Of a DNA stretch of 64,000 nucleotides, positions 19,601-27,769 are shown in pieces; positions within the stretch are counted from its first letter, which is position 1; the number at the start of each line of letters is the position of its first letter. This stretch comes from Roseisolibacter agri (GTDB lineage Bacteria; Gemmatimonadota; Gemmatimonadetes; Gemmatimonadales; Gemmatimonadaceae), in the NCBI RefSeq assembly GCF_030159095.1, contig NZ_BRXS01000004.1, forward strand, positions 1 through 64,000, read 5' to 3'. The position numbers were made by a program, and so were the translations under genes. The notes beneath the pieces were generated by a model. That model ran no database searches, was not told the origin of the DNA, and saw nothing but the letters and a program-made list of their open reading frames with translations.

Positions 19601-20369
19601 GAGCGCCGCGCGTGACGGCGCCAGTGCACGTCCGTCGCAGACGCTGGAGCAGGCCCGCCAGCTGGCGCAGGGGATGTCGTCGCTGGGCGAGCGGCTGCGG
19701 CAGCGGCGCGAGGCGCAGTGGCGCCCGGGCGAGGGCACCGACCCGCGCGGCAACGCGTCCGCGCCGTCACGGAACGGGCAGGGGCAGCAGGGGCAGCAGG
19801 GGCAGCAGGGGCAGCCGGGCCAGGGTCAGCGGGGGCAGCAGGGGCAGGGACAGAGCCCCGGTCAGCAGGGGCAGGGGCAGGGGCGGGGCGGCCAGGGACA
19901 GGGCAACGGTCAGGGCGGCGAGGGCGGACAGAACGCCAACGCGCAGCGCGGCGGCTCGCTGCAGGGCGGCGGCGGCAACGGCTTCGGCGGCGCGCCGACC
20001 GGCATGGCCGGCGGCCTGACCGCGGAAGACGTGCGGCAGTTCAGCCGCGAGGCCCGCGAGCGGCGCGCCGACGCCGAGGAGCTGCGACGCTCGCTCGCGC
20101 AGCAGGGGATGGGCACGCGTGAGCTGGACGCGCTGATCGAGCGGATGCGCGCGCTCGAGGCGGCGAAGGCGTACGGCAATCCCGAGGCGCTGGAGCGGCT
20201 GCAGGCCGACGTCGCGGACGGGCTCAAGGCGCTCGAGTTCGCGTTGCGGCGGCGCCTCGCCGGCGAGACGGGCGACGCCCCACGCCAGGGTGGCGGCAAC
20301 GACGTGCCGGCCGGCTTCCGTGCGCTCGTCGACGAGTACTTCCGGTCGCTCGCGCGGGCGCGCCGCTAG
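16638..20369 (+). CDS. DUF4175 family giant membrane protein with Q/G-rich low-complexity regions
   Basis: A 1243-residue protein and last gene of the operon. The ATG at 16638 is preceded by GGGGAGGA, the best ribosome-binding site in this operon. Two N-terminal helices (LLLQGIAIVVVATLVALLVGAW and TRVVVWLALVGAAARWL) and a third near residue 160 precede a beta-rich DUF4175 ectodomain (~180-520, with EDDYGVSRVELVYSVNGGPE). Residues ~540-1050 are long Glu/Arg/Ala-rich coiled coils (repeated EQTEALAERVRQR-like heptads). Two low-complexity stretches stand out: G/S/Q-rich near 750 and a Gln/Gly tract at ~1045-1105 encoded by 9-bp tandem units. A final helical part contains EDVRQFSREARERRADAEELR. 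Known only as a MoxR-cluster companion; a scaffold role is my inference. Confidence 0.85.
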   Translation: MTTTRAPARPAHDELLGMLRQVRRRWRLRLLLQGIAIVVVATLVALLVGAWAMDRLRFTEAAVLTTRVVVWLALVGAAARWLVLPLARRVTDERVALYVEEHEPSLDASLLSALEARRALADGGSPSMANALAAQAAARARAVEYGARVERPRLRRGAAGAFAALAVAIGLVALGPTFVRSGARLVFWPWGGAAAEAAPVLAIAVKPGDITVARGADLAIEATLRGFTAEGAALLVRRGGATTWSPVPMTAGARAGIFAARLFDLDSAAQYVIEADGIRSAVHDIRVVDRPTVRTLAVRLRYPAYTGLAPVDVEDGGDVAAPRGTLVRVHATPTLPVRGGRLVIEGGAPVPLTVDSTGALVGAFRIDKQGFYRVELTDTQGNVVPGSLDYVIDVLPDRAPTITVAEPGRDMQATRLEEVFTSIEAEDDYGVSRVELVYSVNGGPEQTVVMHDGGARRTPAVTAGHTFFLEELPLKPGDVVSYFARARDNDAVSGAHTAATDIYFLRIRPFDRTYRQAEQGGGGQGGEERGESPSALSDRQREIVAATFKLTRDTAAATAAGARQRREDLATLALAQGRLREQTEALAERVRQRGGAIPDSAVQEIAAALPLAAAAMREAEERLGRRVPGEALSPEQRALQQLQRAEAALREVQVSLDQQGGGGGGGGERSPEELADLFGLQTDRLRNQYESIQRSDAQRQAASAEVDRTLERLRELAARQQRESERLRREAEALQRRLPQSSQQQGGGGGGSSSSSSQSGQQGGQQQGQQQNASGTGDAQRQLAQEAEQMARTLERLARENPSPELQRSARQLQEAADAMRRAGASGSEQAAESAANARERLEAARRALSEARAGRTGEDARSLQRRADALAEAQRRIGAEAERVARGEGRGTPAEAALGAQKDSLAAAVSALERDLDRAARDARSTAPDASRRLQEGANAIRDTRVLDKLRFSKNLVRSGAPDYVRSFEEQIGANLDDVRQRVAAAASAARDGASARPSQTLEQARQLAQGMSSLGERLRQRREAQWRPGEGTDPRGNASAPSRNGQGQQGQQGQQGQPGQGQRGQQGQGQSPGQQGQGQGRGGQGQGNGQGGEGGQNANAQRGGSLQGGGGNGFGGAPTGMAGGLTAEDVRQFSREARERRADAEELRRSLAQQGMGTRELDALIERMRALEAAKAYGNPEALERLQADVADGLKALEFALRRRLAGETGDAPRQGGGNDVPAGFRALVDEYFRSLARARR

Positions 20370-20377
20370 ATCGACGG

Positions 20378-20412
20378 CGATCCGCGGCCGCGCTCAGTGC
20401 GGCCGCGGATCG
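20378..20412. terminator. Shared bidirectional terminator
   Basis: A perfect 14-bp inverted repeat, CGATCCGCGGCCGC (20378-20391) and GCGGCCGCGGATCG (20399-20412), with loop GCTCAGT. It lies between the convergent DUF4175 gene and the lipoprotein gene, and its right part overlaps the last codons of the latter. It could end transcription from both directions. Confidence 0.65.
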
Positions 20413-21584
20413 ATCGCGTCGCGGGTCACCAGCTCCGAGTACGTCGGCATCGCGCCCTCGATCTGCGCGGCCGCGAACGCGTCGATCGTCTGCAGCAGCT
20501 GCGTGCTCGGATAGCCCGGCACCGCGAAGGGATGCGCGCCGCGGAAGCCCCCGAAGTAGCTGCGGATGATGACGCTCTTCGGATCGCGCGGCAGCTTCGC
20601 GACGGTCTGCGCGAAGCGCGCGAACGCGCCGTCGCGCATCAGGTAGTCCTCCGCGTTCGACGTGTAGAGCACCGACACGCGCTCACCGCGCGACGCGACG
20701 AGCCGCCCGACGGCCGCCAGCGCCTGCTCGCCACCCAGGTTGCCCGTCACGGGAATCACCAGGTCGCGCGCCTGCAGCGCCTTCACGAACTGGAAGTCCT
20801 CGTCGCGCGCGAGGTAGCTGGAGCGCTCGCCCTCCAGGTCGCGCTCCAGCATCAGGTCGCGCAGCGTCGGATAGAACGCACGCGACGGTCGGCCGCGGCT
20901 CGTGTAGCGCAGCTCCAGCCCGTTGGCGATGAACTCGCCGTGGAAGCGCGCGAACGTCGCGACGTCCGACTCGCTGAGCGGCACGCGCGTCCGCTCCGCG
21001 CCACGACGTGCGATCTCGCGCGCGGCGGCCTCGCTCGCCGGCGTGGCCTGCGTGGAGTCGAGGTAGGCGACGATGGACTCGAGCGACCGCTCGCGCCACG
21101 CGTCCACGTCGGCCGGCACGGGCCGCCCGGTGAGCAGCGCGAGGTACTCCAGCCGGTTGCGCGACGCGGCGAACAGCGCCTTGAACAGCAGGTGCTCGAT
21201 CAGGTTGTCGCGGCGCACGTCGAACATGAAGGCGATGCTCGGCCGCACGTGCGCGATGTACGAGAAGTTCTGGTCCGGGCCGACCCCGATGTACGCGCCG
21301 CCGCGCACGCCCAGGCGGCGCAGCGCGCCGATGACGTGCAGGTACGAGCGCTCGTTGGAGATGAGGTTGTCCGAGTCGAAGTAGCCGCCGGGCTCGGACA
21401 GGGCTGCCACCTGCGCCGCGAAGTCGATGCGCGGCGGCGCGGTCGCGGTCGCGGTCGGCTCGGCGCCCGGTGCGGCGCGGCAGGCCAGCGTCGCCATCGG
21501 CGCCGCCAGCGCCAGCGCGAGGGCGAGCGTCGCGGCGTGGCCGCGGACGAGCGATCGTGAGGGCGATCGTGTGGGGCGGAGCAC
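20394..21584 (-). CDS. Predicted lipoprotein of a conserved uncharacterised family (LIC_10091-like)
   Basis: A 396-residue predicted lipoprotein. The GTG at 21584 starts a long hydrophobic leader ending in MATLAC (the lipobox-like Cys is residue 35). The mature protein has a strongly conserved-looking block YFDSDNLISNE, YLHVIGALRRLGVRGGAYIGVGPDQNFSY and FMFDVRRDN, which resembles a Rossmann-like nucleotide/SAM-binding fold of the LIC_10091 type; I recall this family by pattern and am not certain. No catalytic function is evident. A later GNLGGEQALAA and VLYTSNAEDYL also look conserved. It follows the MocA-like gene by 77 bp on the same strand and may share its transcript, but the function seems unrelated. 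Confidence 0.65.
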   Translation of the reverse strand: MLRPTRSPSRSLVRGHAATLALALALAAPMATLACRAAPGAEPTATATAPPRIDFAAQVAALSEPGGYFDSDNLISNERSYLHVIGALRRLGVRGGAYIGVGPDQNFSYIAHVRPSIAFMFDVRRDNLIEHLLFKALFAASRNRLEYLALLTGRPVPADVDAWRERSLESIVAYLDSTQATPASEAAAREIARRGAERTRVPLSESDVATFARFHGEFIANGLELRYTSRGRPSRAFYPTLRDLMLERDLEGERSSYLARDEDFQFVKALQARDLVIPVTGNLGGEQALAAVGRLVASRGERVSVLYTSNAEDYLMRDGAFARFAQTVAKLPRDPKSVIIRSYFGGFRGAHPFAVPGYPSTQLLQTIDAFAAAQIEGAMPTYSELVTRDAIDPRPH

Positions 21585-21661
21585 GGGTCCCTCGCGGGCG
21601 GAGGACGGGACGTCGCGCGTGCGGCGCGCGACCAGACGGTACGGCGCGAACGCGCGCCCGG

Positions 21662-22294
21662 TCAAGACGGATCTGCGATGGTCGAATCGCTCGCGCCCGC
21701 TGCAAGCCGCGCGGCGTCGGACGGCGTGTCCACGTCCATCGCGGCCGCGGGCATCGGCACGCGCACGACGTGGTCGCCCAGGCTCCGCAGCCACGCGCCG
21801 GCGCCGCGGTCGCCCGACAGTCCGAGCAGCGCGTCCACGTGCTCGCGCGCCACGACCGCGGGCACGCCGACGATCCCGGCATACTCGGCCGCGACGATGC
21901 CCCGCGAGTCGGTGAGTCGCGCGACGAGCGCGGCCAGCTCGGGCGCACCGACGAGCGGCTGGTCGGCGAGCGTCAGGAGCACCGCGTCCACCAGCGCTAT
22001 CGCGAGCAGCGTGCGCACGCCGGACGTCAGCGACGTCGCGAGACCATCCGACCAACGCTCGTTGACCAGGAGCTCGATGCCCGCGAGGCCGTCGAGCGCG
22101 GTGCGCACGCGCTCCGATTCCGCGCCCAGCACGACGACGACCGGAGTCGCGCCGGCCTCCAGCACCGCGCGCGCCGCACGTCGCACCAGCGGCTCGCCCT
22201 CGTGCAGCAACAGCTGCTTCGGTGTGCCGAGCCGCGTCGACGCGCCGGCCGCGAGCACGACGGCGCCGACGCGCACCGGTGGCCGGTCGCTCAC
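21662..22294 (-). CDS. MocA-like nucleotidyltransferase (molybdenum cofactor cytidylyltransferase family)
   Basis: A 210-residue NTP-transferase. The nucleotide-binding signature LAAGASTRLGTPKQLL is at residues ~14-29, followed by VVVVLGAESE and the conserved ADQP motif (LLTLADQPLV). Proteins of this type attach CMP to molybdopterin to make the cytosine dinucleotide cofactor used by xanthine-oxidase-family enzymes. That fits its place directly after XdhC and the IorB/IorA genes. The start is a GTG overlapping the xdhC stop (GTGA). A MobA-type guanylyltransferase is the alternative but less likely in this context. Confidence 0.82.
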   Translation of the reverse strand: MSDRPPVRVGAVVLAAGASTRLGTPKQLLLHEGEPLVRRAARAVLEAGATPVVVVLGAESERVRTALDGLAGIELLVNERWSDGLATSLTSGVRTLLAIALVDAVLLTLADQPLVGAPELAALVARLTDSRGIVAAEYAGIVGVPAVVAREHVDALLGLSGDRGAGAWLRSLGDHVVRVPMPAAAMDVDTPSDAARLAAGASDSTIADPS

Positions 22295-23412
22295 GCGCCG
22301 TGCGGCGCCGACCGGGCCGGCGCGGCCGACGCGTGCAGCGGCGCCGTGCGGTCGCGCAGCGAGCCTCCCGTGCGGCCCGCGGTGACCGCGGCCACCTCGC
22401 TCACGATCGCGAGCGCGATCGCCTCCGGGCCATCGCCGCCGAGGTCGAGGCCGATGGGTCCGTACAGACGCGCACCCATCGTGTCGGGCACGCGGCCGCG
22501 CGTCGCCAGCTCGGCGAGCATGCGATCGGAGCGCGAGCGCGGGCCCAGCACGCCGACGTAGGCGACGTCGGTCGAGAGAAGCGCGCCCACGTACGCCGTG
22601 TCGCGCCCGAAGTGGTGCGACATCACGACCACCGCCGTGCGCGCCGTCAACGCGACCGACGCGCCGAGCCGCGACGCGTCCGCGCACTCGACGAGTGCGG
22701 CACCGGAGAAGCGCTCGGGGTGCGCGTGCGCGACCGGTCGGTGATCGACCACCGTCACGTCCCAGCCGAGCTGCGTCGCGAGCCGCACCACCGGCACCGC
22801 GTCGGGGCCGCTGCCGCACACGACCAGCCGCGTCACCGGTCGCACGAGCTCGAACGCGACGTCGCACGCGCCGACGGTGGCGACCAGCCCGCGTCGCCCC
22901 GCGTCGCGCGCGGCGTCCGCATGCGCCTCGAGCCCGGGCAGCGTGGCGTCGTCGCCGAGCAGCGTCTGCCAGCCGACGGGAGGCGCCTCCGCCGAGTCGT
23001 CCGTGCGCACGACGGTCGCCAGAATCCGCGGTTCGTCCGCGTGCAGGGCCCGGCGCAGCAGCGTGGCCGTCGCCTGCGCTGCCGCGGGCACCAGCGGCTG
23101 CAGCAGGATCTCGATGAGCCCGTTGCAGCCGAGCCCCAGGCCCCACACCGCATCGTCGTCGGCGCGCGTGTCGTACGCGACCAGCTCCGCGCGCCCGCTG
23201 GCGTGCACGCGCCGTGCATGCAGCGCCAGGTCCGATTCGAGGCAGCCGCCGCTCACCAGGCCGACCGTCGTGCCGTCGACGCGCACGAGCATGCGCGCAC
23301 CGACGCCGCCGTAGCTGGAGCCGACGACGCGTACGACCGTCGCCAGCACCACCGACTCGCCAGCGGCCGCCGCGCGCGACAGCGCGTCGACGATCTGCAG
23401 CAGCGTGCTCAC
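22291..23412 (-). CDS. xdhC: XdhC/CoxI family molybdenum cofactor insertion protein
   Basis: A 373-residue XdhC-type chaperone, which binds molybdenum cofactor and delivers its sulfurated form to xanthine-oxidase-family enzymes. The N-terminal XdhC/CoxI domain has VVRVVGSSYGGVGARMLVR and VSGGCLESDL with its conserved Cys, and LGLGCNGLIEILLQPL follows with a second conserved Cys. The C-terminal Rossmann domain has VVCGSGPDAVPVVRLATQLGW and VVMSHHFGRD. The tail of ~30 residues is Ala/Arg-rich. It lies 7 bp from the iorB-type gene and overlaps the mocA-type gene by 4 bp, so the group is a single transcription unit for enzyme and cofactor maturation. Confidence 0.9.
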   Translation of the reverse strand: MSTLLQIVDALSRAAAAGESVVLATVVRVVGSSYGGVGARMLVRVDGTTVGLVSGGCLESDLALHARRVHASGRAELVAYDTRADDDAVWGLGLGCNGLIEILLQPLVPAAAQATATLLRRALHADEPRILATVVRTDDSAEAPPVGWQTLLGDDATLPGLEAHADAARDAGRRGLVATVGACDVAFELVRPVTRLVVCGSGPDAVPVVRLATQLGWDVTVVDHRPVAHAHPERFSGAALVECADASRLGASVALTARTAVVVMSHHFGRDTAYVGALLSTDVAYVGVLGPRSRSDRMLAELATRGRVPDTMGARLYGPIGLDLGGDGPEAIALAIVSEVAAVTAGRTGGSLRDRTAPLHASAAPARSAPHGA

Positions 23413-23419
23413 GCCTGCC

Positions 23420-25690
23420 TCACGTCCAGCGCAGGTCGGCCTTCGAGAGCGGGAGCGAGCGCACCCGCTTGCCCGTCGCCGCGAACACCGCGTTCACGAG
23501 CGCCGGCACAGCCGGCGGCAGCGCGGGCTCACCGAGTCCCGTCGGCGGGAAGTCCGTCTTCTTCCAGAACACCTCGACCGGCGGCGCCTGCCGCATGCGC
23601 AGCAGCTGGAAGTCGTGGAAGTTGCTCTGCACCACGCGGCCCTTCGCGATCGTGATCTCCTGCTGCAGCGCCTGCGCGAGCCCGTCGAGCACCGCGCCCT
23701 GCACCTGCGTCTCGGCGCCGCTGAGGTTGATGATCTCGCTGCCCACGTCGCCGGCGGCCCACACCTTCTCGACCGTCACCTGGCCGGCGCGCGACACGCG
23801 CGCGCGAACCACCTCGGCGAAGTAGCCGCGGTGGCTGAAGTAGAAGGCGACGCCCATGCCGGTGCCCTTCGGCAGCTTCGTCTTCCCCCAGCCCGACTTC
23901 TCGGCTACCAGCTCCAGCACGCCGCGCATGCGCTCCGCGTCGAAGACGACCGGACGTGGCCCGTTGGCGGGCGCCGGCGGTCCCTGGTCCACCGGCGTCG
24001 CGGCGAGCAGGTCGAGTCGGAACTGGAGCGGGTCCTTGCCGGCCGCGTGTGCGAGCTCGTCGAGGAAGCACTGCGTCGCGAACGCGATGCCGTTGCTGCC
24101 CGGCGCGCGCAGCGGGCCGGTCGTGACGCCGAGCGGCATCACCGACGAGTCGACGGTGTAGTTGGCGACGAAGCGCGCCGGGAACTCGCTGCCCGAGCGG
24201 CCTGCGCTGGCGTTGAAGCGCTCGCCCTCGCCGAACGACACGAAGTGGTCCCGCCACGCCGTCAGCTTCCCGTCGGCGTCGACGCCGCCCGTGAGGTGGT
24301 GGAAGCCCGCGGGACGCAGGAAGTCGTGGCGGATGTCGTCCTCGCGCGTCCACAGCAGCTTCACCGGCACGCCGGCCTGCTTCGCGATCCACGCCGCCTC
24401 GACCATGTAGTCGTTGTGCAGCCGGCGCCCGAAGCCGCCGCCGCCGCGCGTGAGGTGGATCGTGACGTCCGTCTCGGCGATGCCGAGCGCCTTCGCGACG
24501 AGGCCGCGCCCCTGCTGCGGCGCCTGCGACGGTGCCCACACCTCGAGCTTGCCGTCGCGGAAGTGCGCGGTGCAGTTCTGCGGCTCCAGGGGCGCGTGCG
24601 CGATGAAGGGGTAGAAGTAGTCCGCCTTCACCGTCCTCGCCGCGCTGGCGAGCGCCGCGGCGACGTCGCCGTCCTTGCGCAGCGTGCGCTGCGGCGCGCC
24701 CTTCGCGAGCTCCGCCGCCTGCCGCGCGAAGCCGGCGCTGCTCTGCGTCGCGGCCGGTCCCTCGGTCCAGGAGACCTTCAGCGCCTTGCGCGCCTTGTTG
24801 GCCGCCCACCAGCTGTCGGCGACGATCGCCACGCCCTCCAGCGACCAGCCGTCGATGCCCGTGCCGATGCTGCTCCCCTGCGAGACGACGAACGCGTCGC
24901 GCACGCCGGGCTGCCGCTTCACGACGTCGAGGTTCGCGCTCGCGACCTTCCCGCCGAACACGCCGCACTTCTCGAACACGGCGTACTTCATCCCCGGCAC
25001 CGTGACGTCGATGCCGTAGAGCGGCTTGCCGGTGACGATGGCGCGGTTGTCGACGCCGCGCACGCGCGTGCCGACGATCCTGAAGTCCTTCGCGTCCTTC
25101 AGGCGCACCGTCTCCAGCGCGGGCGCGGTCACCGTCGCTGCCTTCTCGACCAGCGCGCCGTACGCGAGCTGCCGCCCGCTCGCGCGGTGGTGCACGACGC
25201 CGGCGCTGGTCTCACACTCGGACTCGGGCACGCCCCACGTCTGCGCGGCCGCCGTCACCAGCATCGCGCGCGCGGCCGCGCCCACGCGGCGCATCGGCAG
25301 CCAGTGGGTCGGCGTGGCAGTGCTGCCGCCGGCGAACTGGTTGGTGAACTTCGTCGTGTCGAGCCCCGCCTGCTCCACGCGCACCGTCTGCCAGTCGACG
25401 TCCAGCTCCTCGGCGATCAGCATCGGGAGCATCGTCTTGATGCCCTGGCCGACCTCGGGGTTCTTGGCGATGATCGTGATCGCGCCGTCGGGCGTGATGC
25501 GGATGAAGGCGTTCGGCACGAAGTCCGCCGCCGCAGCGCCCGTCGCGCCGGCGGTGCCGGGCGTCGCGGCCACCGCTTCGGCCACGCCGCCGAGCGGATC
25601 GAGGTACGTCGCGAGCAGCATCCCGCCGCCGGCGATCGCGGTGACGCGCAGGAAGTCGCGGCGGCTGACGCCCGTCGTGGTGTGAGTCAT
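23420..25690 (-). CDS. Tat-exported molybdopterin hydroxylase large subunit (IorB-like)
   Basis: A 756-residue xanthine-oxidase-family protein resembling isoquinoline 1-oxidoreductase beta subunit. The Tat signal is [15 protein letters not shown] at residues ~9-23. Two aldehyde-oxidase/xanthine-dehydrogenase molybdopterin-binding domains follow. Conserved features include [44 protein letters not shown] and, near the C-terminus, GLGEPALPP with the proposed catalytic Glu. It oxidises a heterocycle or aldehyde by water-derived hydroxylation in the periplasm; the natural substrate cannot be read here. It follows the 2Fe-2S subunit by 11 bp. There is no FAD subunit or cytochrome in the operon, so its electron acceptor is encoded elsewhere. 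Confidence 0.9.
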   Translation of the reverse strand: MTHTTTGVSRRDFLRVTAIAGGGMLLATYLDPLGGVAEAVAATPGTAGATGAAAADFVPNAFIRITPDGAITIIAKNPEVGQGIKTMLPMLIAEELDVDWQTVRVEQAGLDTTKFTNQFAGGSTATPTHWLPMRRVGAAARAMLVTAAAQTWGVPESECETSAGVVHHRASGRQLAYGALVEKAATVTAPALETVRLKDAKDFRIVGTRVRGVDNRAIVTGKPLYGIDVTVPGMKYAVFEKCGVFGGKVASANLDVVKRQPGVRDAFVVSQGSSIGTGIDGWSLEGVAIVADSWWAANKARKALKVSWTEGPAATQSSAGFARQAAELAKGAPQRTLRKDGDVAAALASAARTVKADYFYPFIAHAPLEPQNCTAHFRDGKLEVWAPSQAPQQGRGLVAKALGIAETDVTIHLTRGGGGFGRRLHNDYMVEAAWIAKQAGVPVKLLWTREDDIRHDFLRPAGFHHLTGGVDADGKLTAWRDHFVSFGEGERFNASAGRSGSEFPARFVANYTVDSSVMPLGVTTGPLRAPGSNGIAFATQCFLDELAHAAGKDPLQFRLDLLAATPVDQGPPAPANGPRPVVFDAERMRGVLELVAEKSGWGKTKLPKGTGMGVAFYFSHRGYFAEVVRARVSRAGQVTVEKVWAAGDVGSEIINLSGAETQVQGAVLDGLAQALQQEITIAKGRVVQSNFHDFQLLRMRQAPPVEVFWKKTDFPPTGLGEPALPPAVPALVNAVFAATGKRVRSLPLSKADLRWT

Positions 25691-25701
25691 GGCGTCGCTC
25701 C

Positions 25702-26208
25702 TCAGTCCTCGCGCGTGCCGGCGGCACGCGTGCGTCCGGCGGAGGTGTCCTCCTGCTTCAGCTCCGCGGCGCGGTGGATCGCCTGGCGGATGCGCAGGTA
25801 GGTGGCGCAGCGGCAGAGGTTCCCGCTCATCGCCGCGTCGATGTCGGCGTCGGTCGGCTTCGCGTTGCGCGCGAGCAGGCCCGCGGCGGACATCAGCTGG
25901 CCCGCCTGGCAGTAGCCGCACTGCGGCACGTCCAGCTCCTCCCACGCGCGCTGCAGCGCGTGCGTGCCGTCCGGCGACAGCCCCTCGATCGTCGTCACGC
26001 TCATGCCCTGCACGGCCGAGACGGGAAGGATGCACGAGCGCGTCGCCGTGCCGCCCAGGTGGACCGTGCACGCGCCGCACTGCGCCGCGCCGCAGCCGAA
26101 CTTCGTCCCCTTCAGATCGAGCTCGTCGCGGAGCACCCAGAGCAGGGGCATGTCGGCCGGCACGTCCACCGTGCGCGGCGTTCCGTTCACCTTGAAGGTG
26201 ACCTTCAT
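25702..26208 (-). CDS. 2Fe-2S subunit of molybdopterin hydroxylase (IorA-like)
   Basis: A 168-residue iron-sulfur subunit that carries electrons from the molybdenum site of the IorB-type partner. The N-terminal ferredoxin-like domain has the cluster ligands in [17 protein letters not shown] plus a further Cys in SC (~60). The helical C-terminal domain has the second set, CGYCQAGQ and NLCRCATY. Both halves are normal in spacing. It has no signal peptide, so it would be co-exported with the Tat-bearing large subunit in a folded complex, as known for related enzymes. It is the first gene of the operon and is divergent from the PQQ-type dehydrogenase gene across a 229-bp gap. Confidence 0.92.
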   Translation of the reverse strand: MKVTFKVNGTPRTVDVPADMPLLWVLRDELDLKGTKFGCGAAQCGACTVHLGGTATRSCILPVSAVQGMSVTTIEGLSPDGTHALQRAWEELDVPQCGYCQAGQLMSAAGLLARNAKPTDADIDAAMSGNLCRCATYLRIRQAIHRAAELKQEDTSAGRTRAAGTRED

Positions 26209-26437
26209 CGGGATCCTCGTGTCGTGCGACGGCTCGGCGGGTGCGCCGGGTGGGGCGCGAAGGGGCAGGGAGCGGGGGCGCGCTGTCGGCGCAGCGCTCG
26301 TGAAATGTGGGCGCCGGCCAGGGCCCGGTCCAGCGATCCGGGAATACCGCGGGCGCTGGGGACGTCAGGGCTTCGTGAACCCGTCGGGGCGCCGCGCTGC
26401 CCCGGGCGCGTGCTCGCTTCTTGCCGCCCTGACCGCC

Positions 26438-27769
26438 ATGCCCAGCACCCGCCGCCGTGCACGCGGCGCCCTCGCGCTCGTGATCGCCGCCGCCGGCTGC
26501 GGCGCCTCGGCCCGGCTCCGCGTGGAGGATGGCACCGGCCCGCGCCCCACGCTTCCCGCGCCCTCATCGTCGCTGATCCCGACCGTGCACGTGGCCGCGG
26601 CGCGCAGCTGGCCCGCCGGCGCCACGCCGACGGCGGCCGAGGGGACGACGGTGCGCGCGTTCGCGACGGGCCTCGACCATCCGCGATGGCTGCACGTGCT
26701 GCCCAACGGCGACGTGCTGGTGGCCGAGACGAACGCGCCGCCGCGGCCGGACGACGCGCGGGGGATCCGCGGGTGGCTCTTCAAGCGCTTCCAGAAGAAG
26801 GCCGGCGGCGCGGTGCCGAGCGCGGACCGCATCACGCTGCTCCGCGACGCGGACGGCGACGGCGTCGCGGAGGTGCGCTCGGTCCTGCTCGCGGGGCTGC
26901 ACTCGCCGTTCGGGATGGCGCTCGTCGGCGACGCGCTCCACGTCGCGAACACCGACGCCGTCGTGCGCTTCCCGTATGCCACGGGACAGTTGAAGATCTC
27001 GGCCGCGCCCGTGATGGTGACCGCGCTGCCGGCCGGCCGCATCAACCACCACTGGACCAAGAGCCTGATCGCGAGCCCGGATGGCACGCGGCTCTACGTC
27101 GGCGTCGGCTCGAACAGCAACGTCGCGGAGAACGGCATGGCGGCCGAGGAGGGGCGTGCGGCGGTGTGGGAGATCGACGCGCGCACCGGCGCGCACCGCG
27201 TGTTCGCGTCGGGGCTGCGCAACCCGGTCGGCCTCGCGTGGGAGCCCGTGCGCGGCGCGCTCTGGGTCGCGGTGAACGAGCGCGACGAGCTGGGAAGCGA
27301 TCTGGTGCCGGACTTCATCACGTCCGTGCGCGACGGCGCGTTCTACGGCTGGCCGTACAGCTACTACGGCGCGCACGTCGACGCGCGCGTTCGGCCCGCG
27401 CGTCCCGACCTCGTCGCGAAGGCCGTCGCGCCGGACTACGCGCTCGGCCCGCACACGGCGTCGCTGGGCCTTGCTGCGGCGCGCGGCGGCGACGCACTGC
27501 CCGCGCGCTTCGCGAGCGGGATGTTCGTCGGGCAGCACGGCTCCTGGAACCGCCGCCCGCGCTCGGGCTATCGCGTCGTGTTCGTGCCGTTCGTCGACGG
27601 CGTGCCGAACGGCATGCCGCTCGACGTGCTGACCGACTTCGTGGACGGCGACGGCCGGGCGCGCGGCCGGCCGGTCGGCGTCGCGGTCGATGCGCGCGGC
27701 GCGCTGCTCGTCGCCGACGACGTCGGCAACGTGGTCTGGCGCGTCACCCGGTCGGATGGCGCGCGGTGA
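26438..27769 (+). CDS. PQQ-dependent sugar dehydrogenase family protein (sorbosone dehydrogenase-like), lipoprotein
   Basis: A 443-residue predicted beta-propeller protein. A lipoprotein-type leader ends at AAAGC. The mature protein has repeating blades: [67 protein letters not shown], and [12 protein letters not shown]. Late features are [13 protein letters not shown] and [18 protein letters not shown]. This pattern matches the soluble aldose / L-sorbosone dehydrogenase family, enzymes that oxidise sugars or aldehydes with PQQ or a related quinone. No pqq synthesis genes are in the window. The ATG at 26438 follows a CCGCC sequence with no clear Shine-Dalgarno. Its 3' end overlaps the convergent GMC gene by 26 bp. 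Confidence 0.8.
   Translation: MPSTRRRARGALALVIAAAGCGASARLRVEDGTGPRPTLPAPSSSLIPTVHVAAARSWPAGATPTAAEGTTVRAFATGLDHPRWLHVLPNGDVLVAETNAPPRPDDARGIRGWLFKRFQKKAGGAVPSADRITLLRDADGDGVAEVRSVLLAGLHSPFGMALVGDALHVANTDAVVRFPYATGQLKISAAPVMVTALPAGRINHHWTKSLIASPDGTRLYVGVGSNSNVAENGMAAEEGRAAVWEIDARTGAHRVFASGLRNPVGLAWEPVRGALWVAVNERDELGSDLVPDFITSVRDGAFYGWPYSYYGAHVDARVRPARPDLVAKAVAPDYALGPHTASLGLAAARGGDALPARFASGMFVGQHGSWNRRPRSGYRVVFVPFVDGVPNGMPLDVLTDFVDGDGRARGRPVGVAVDARGALLVADDVGNVVWRVTRSDGAR

Noticed and set aside
19776-19916. Short tandem repeats that might be a CRISPR or minisatellite
   Set aside because: The units are 9 bp, in frame, and encode a Gln/Gly tract of the DUF4175 protein; there are no spacers.
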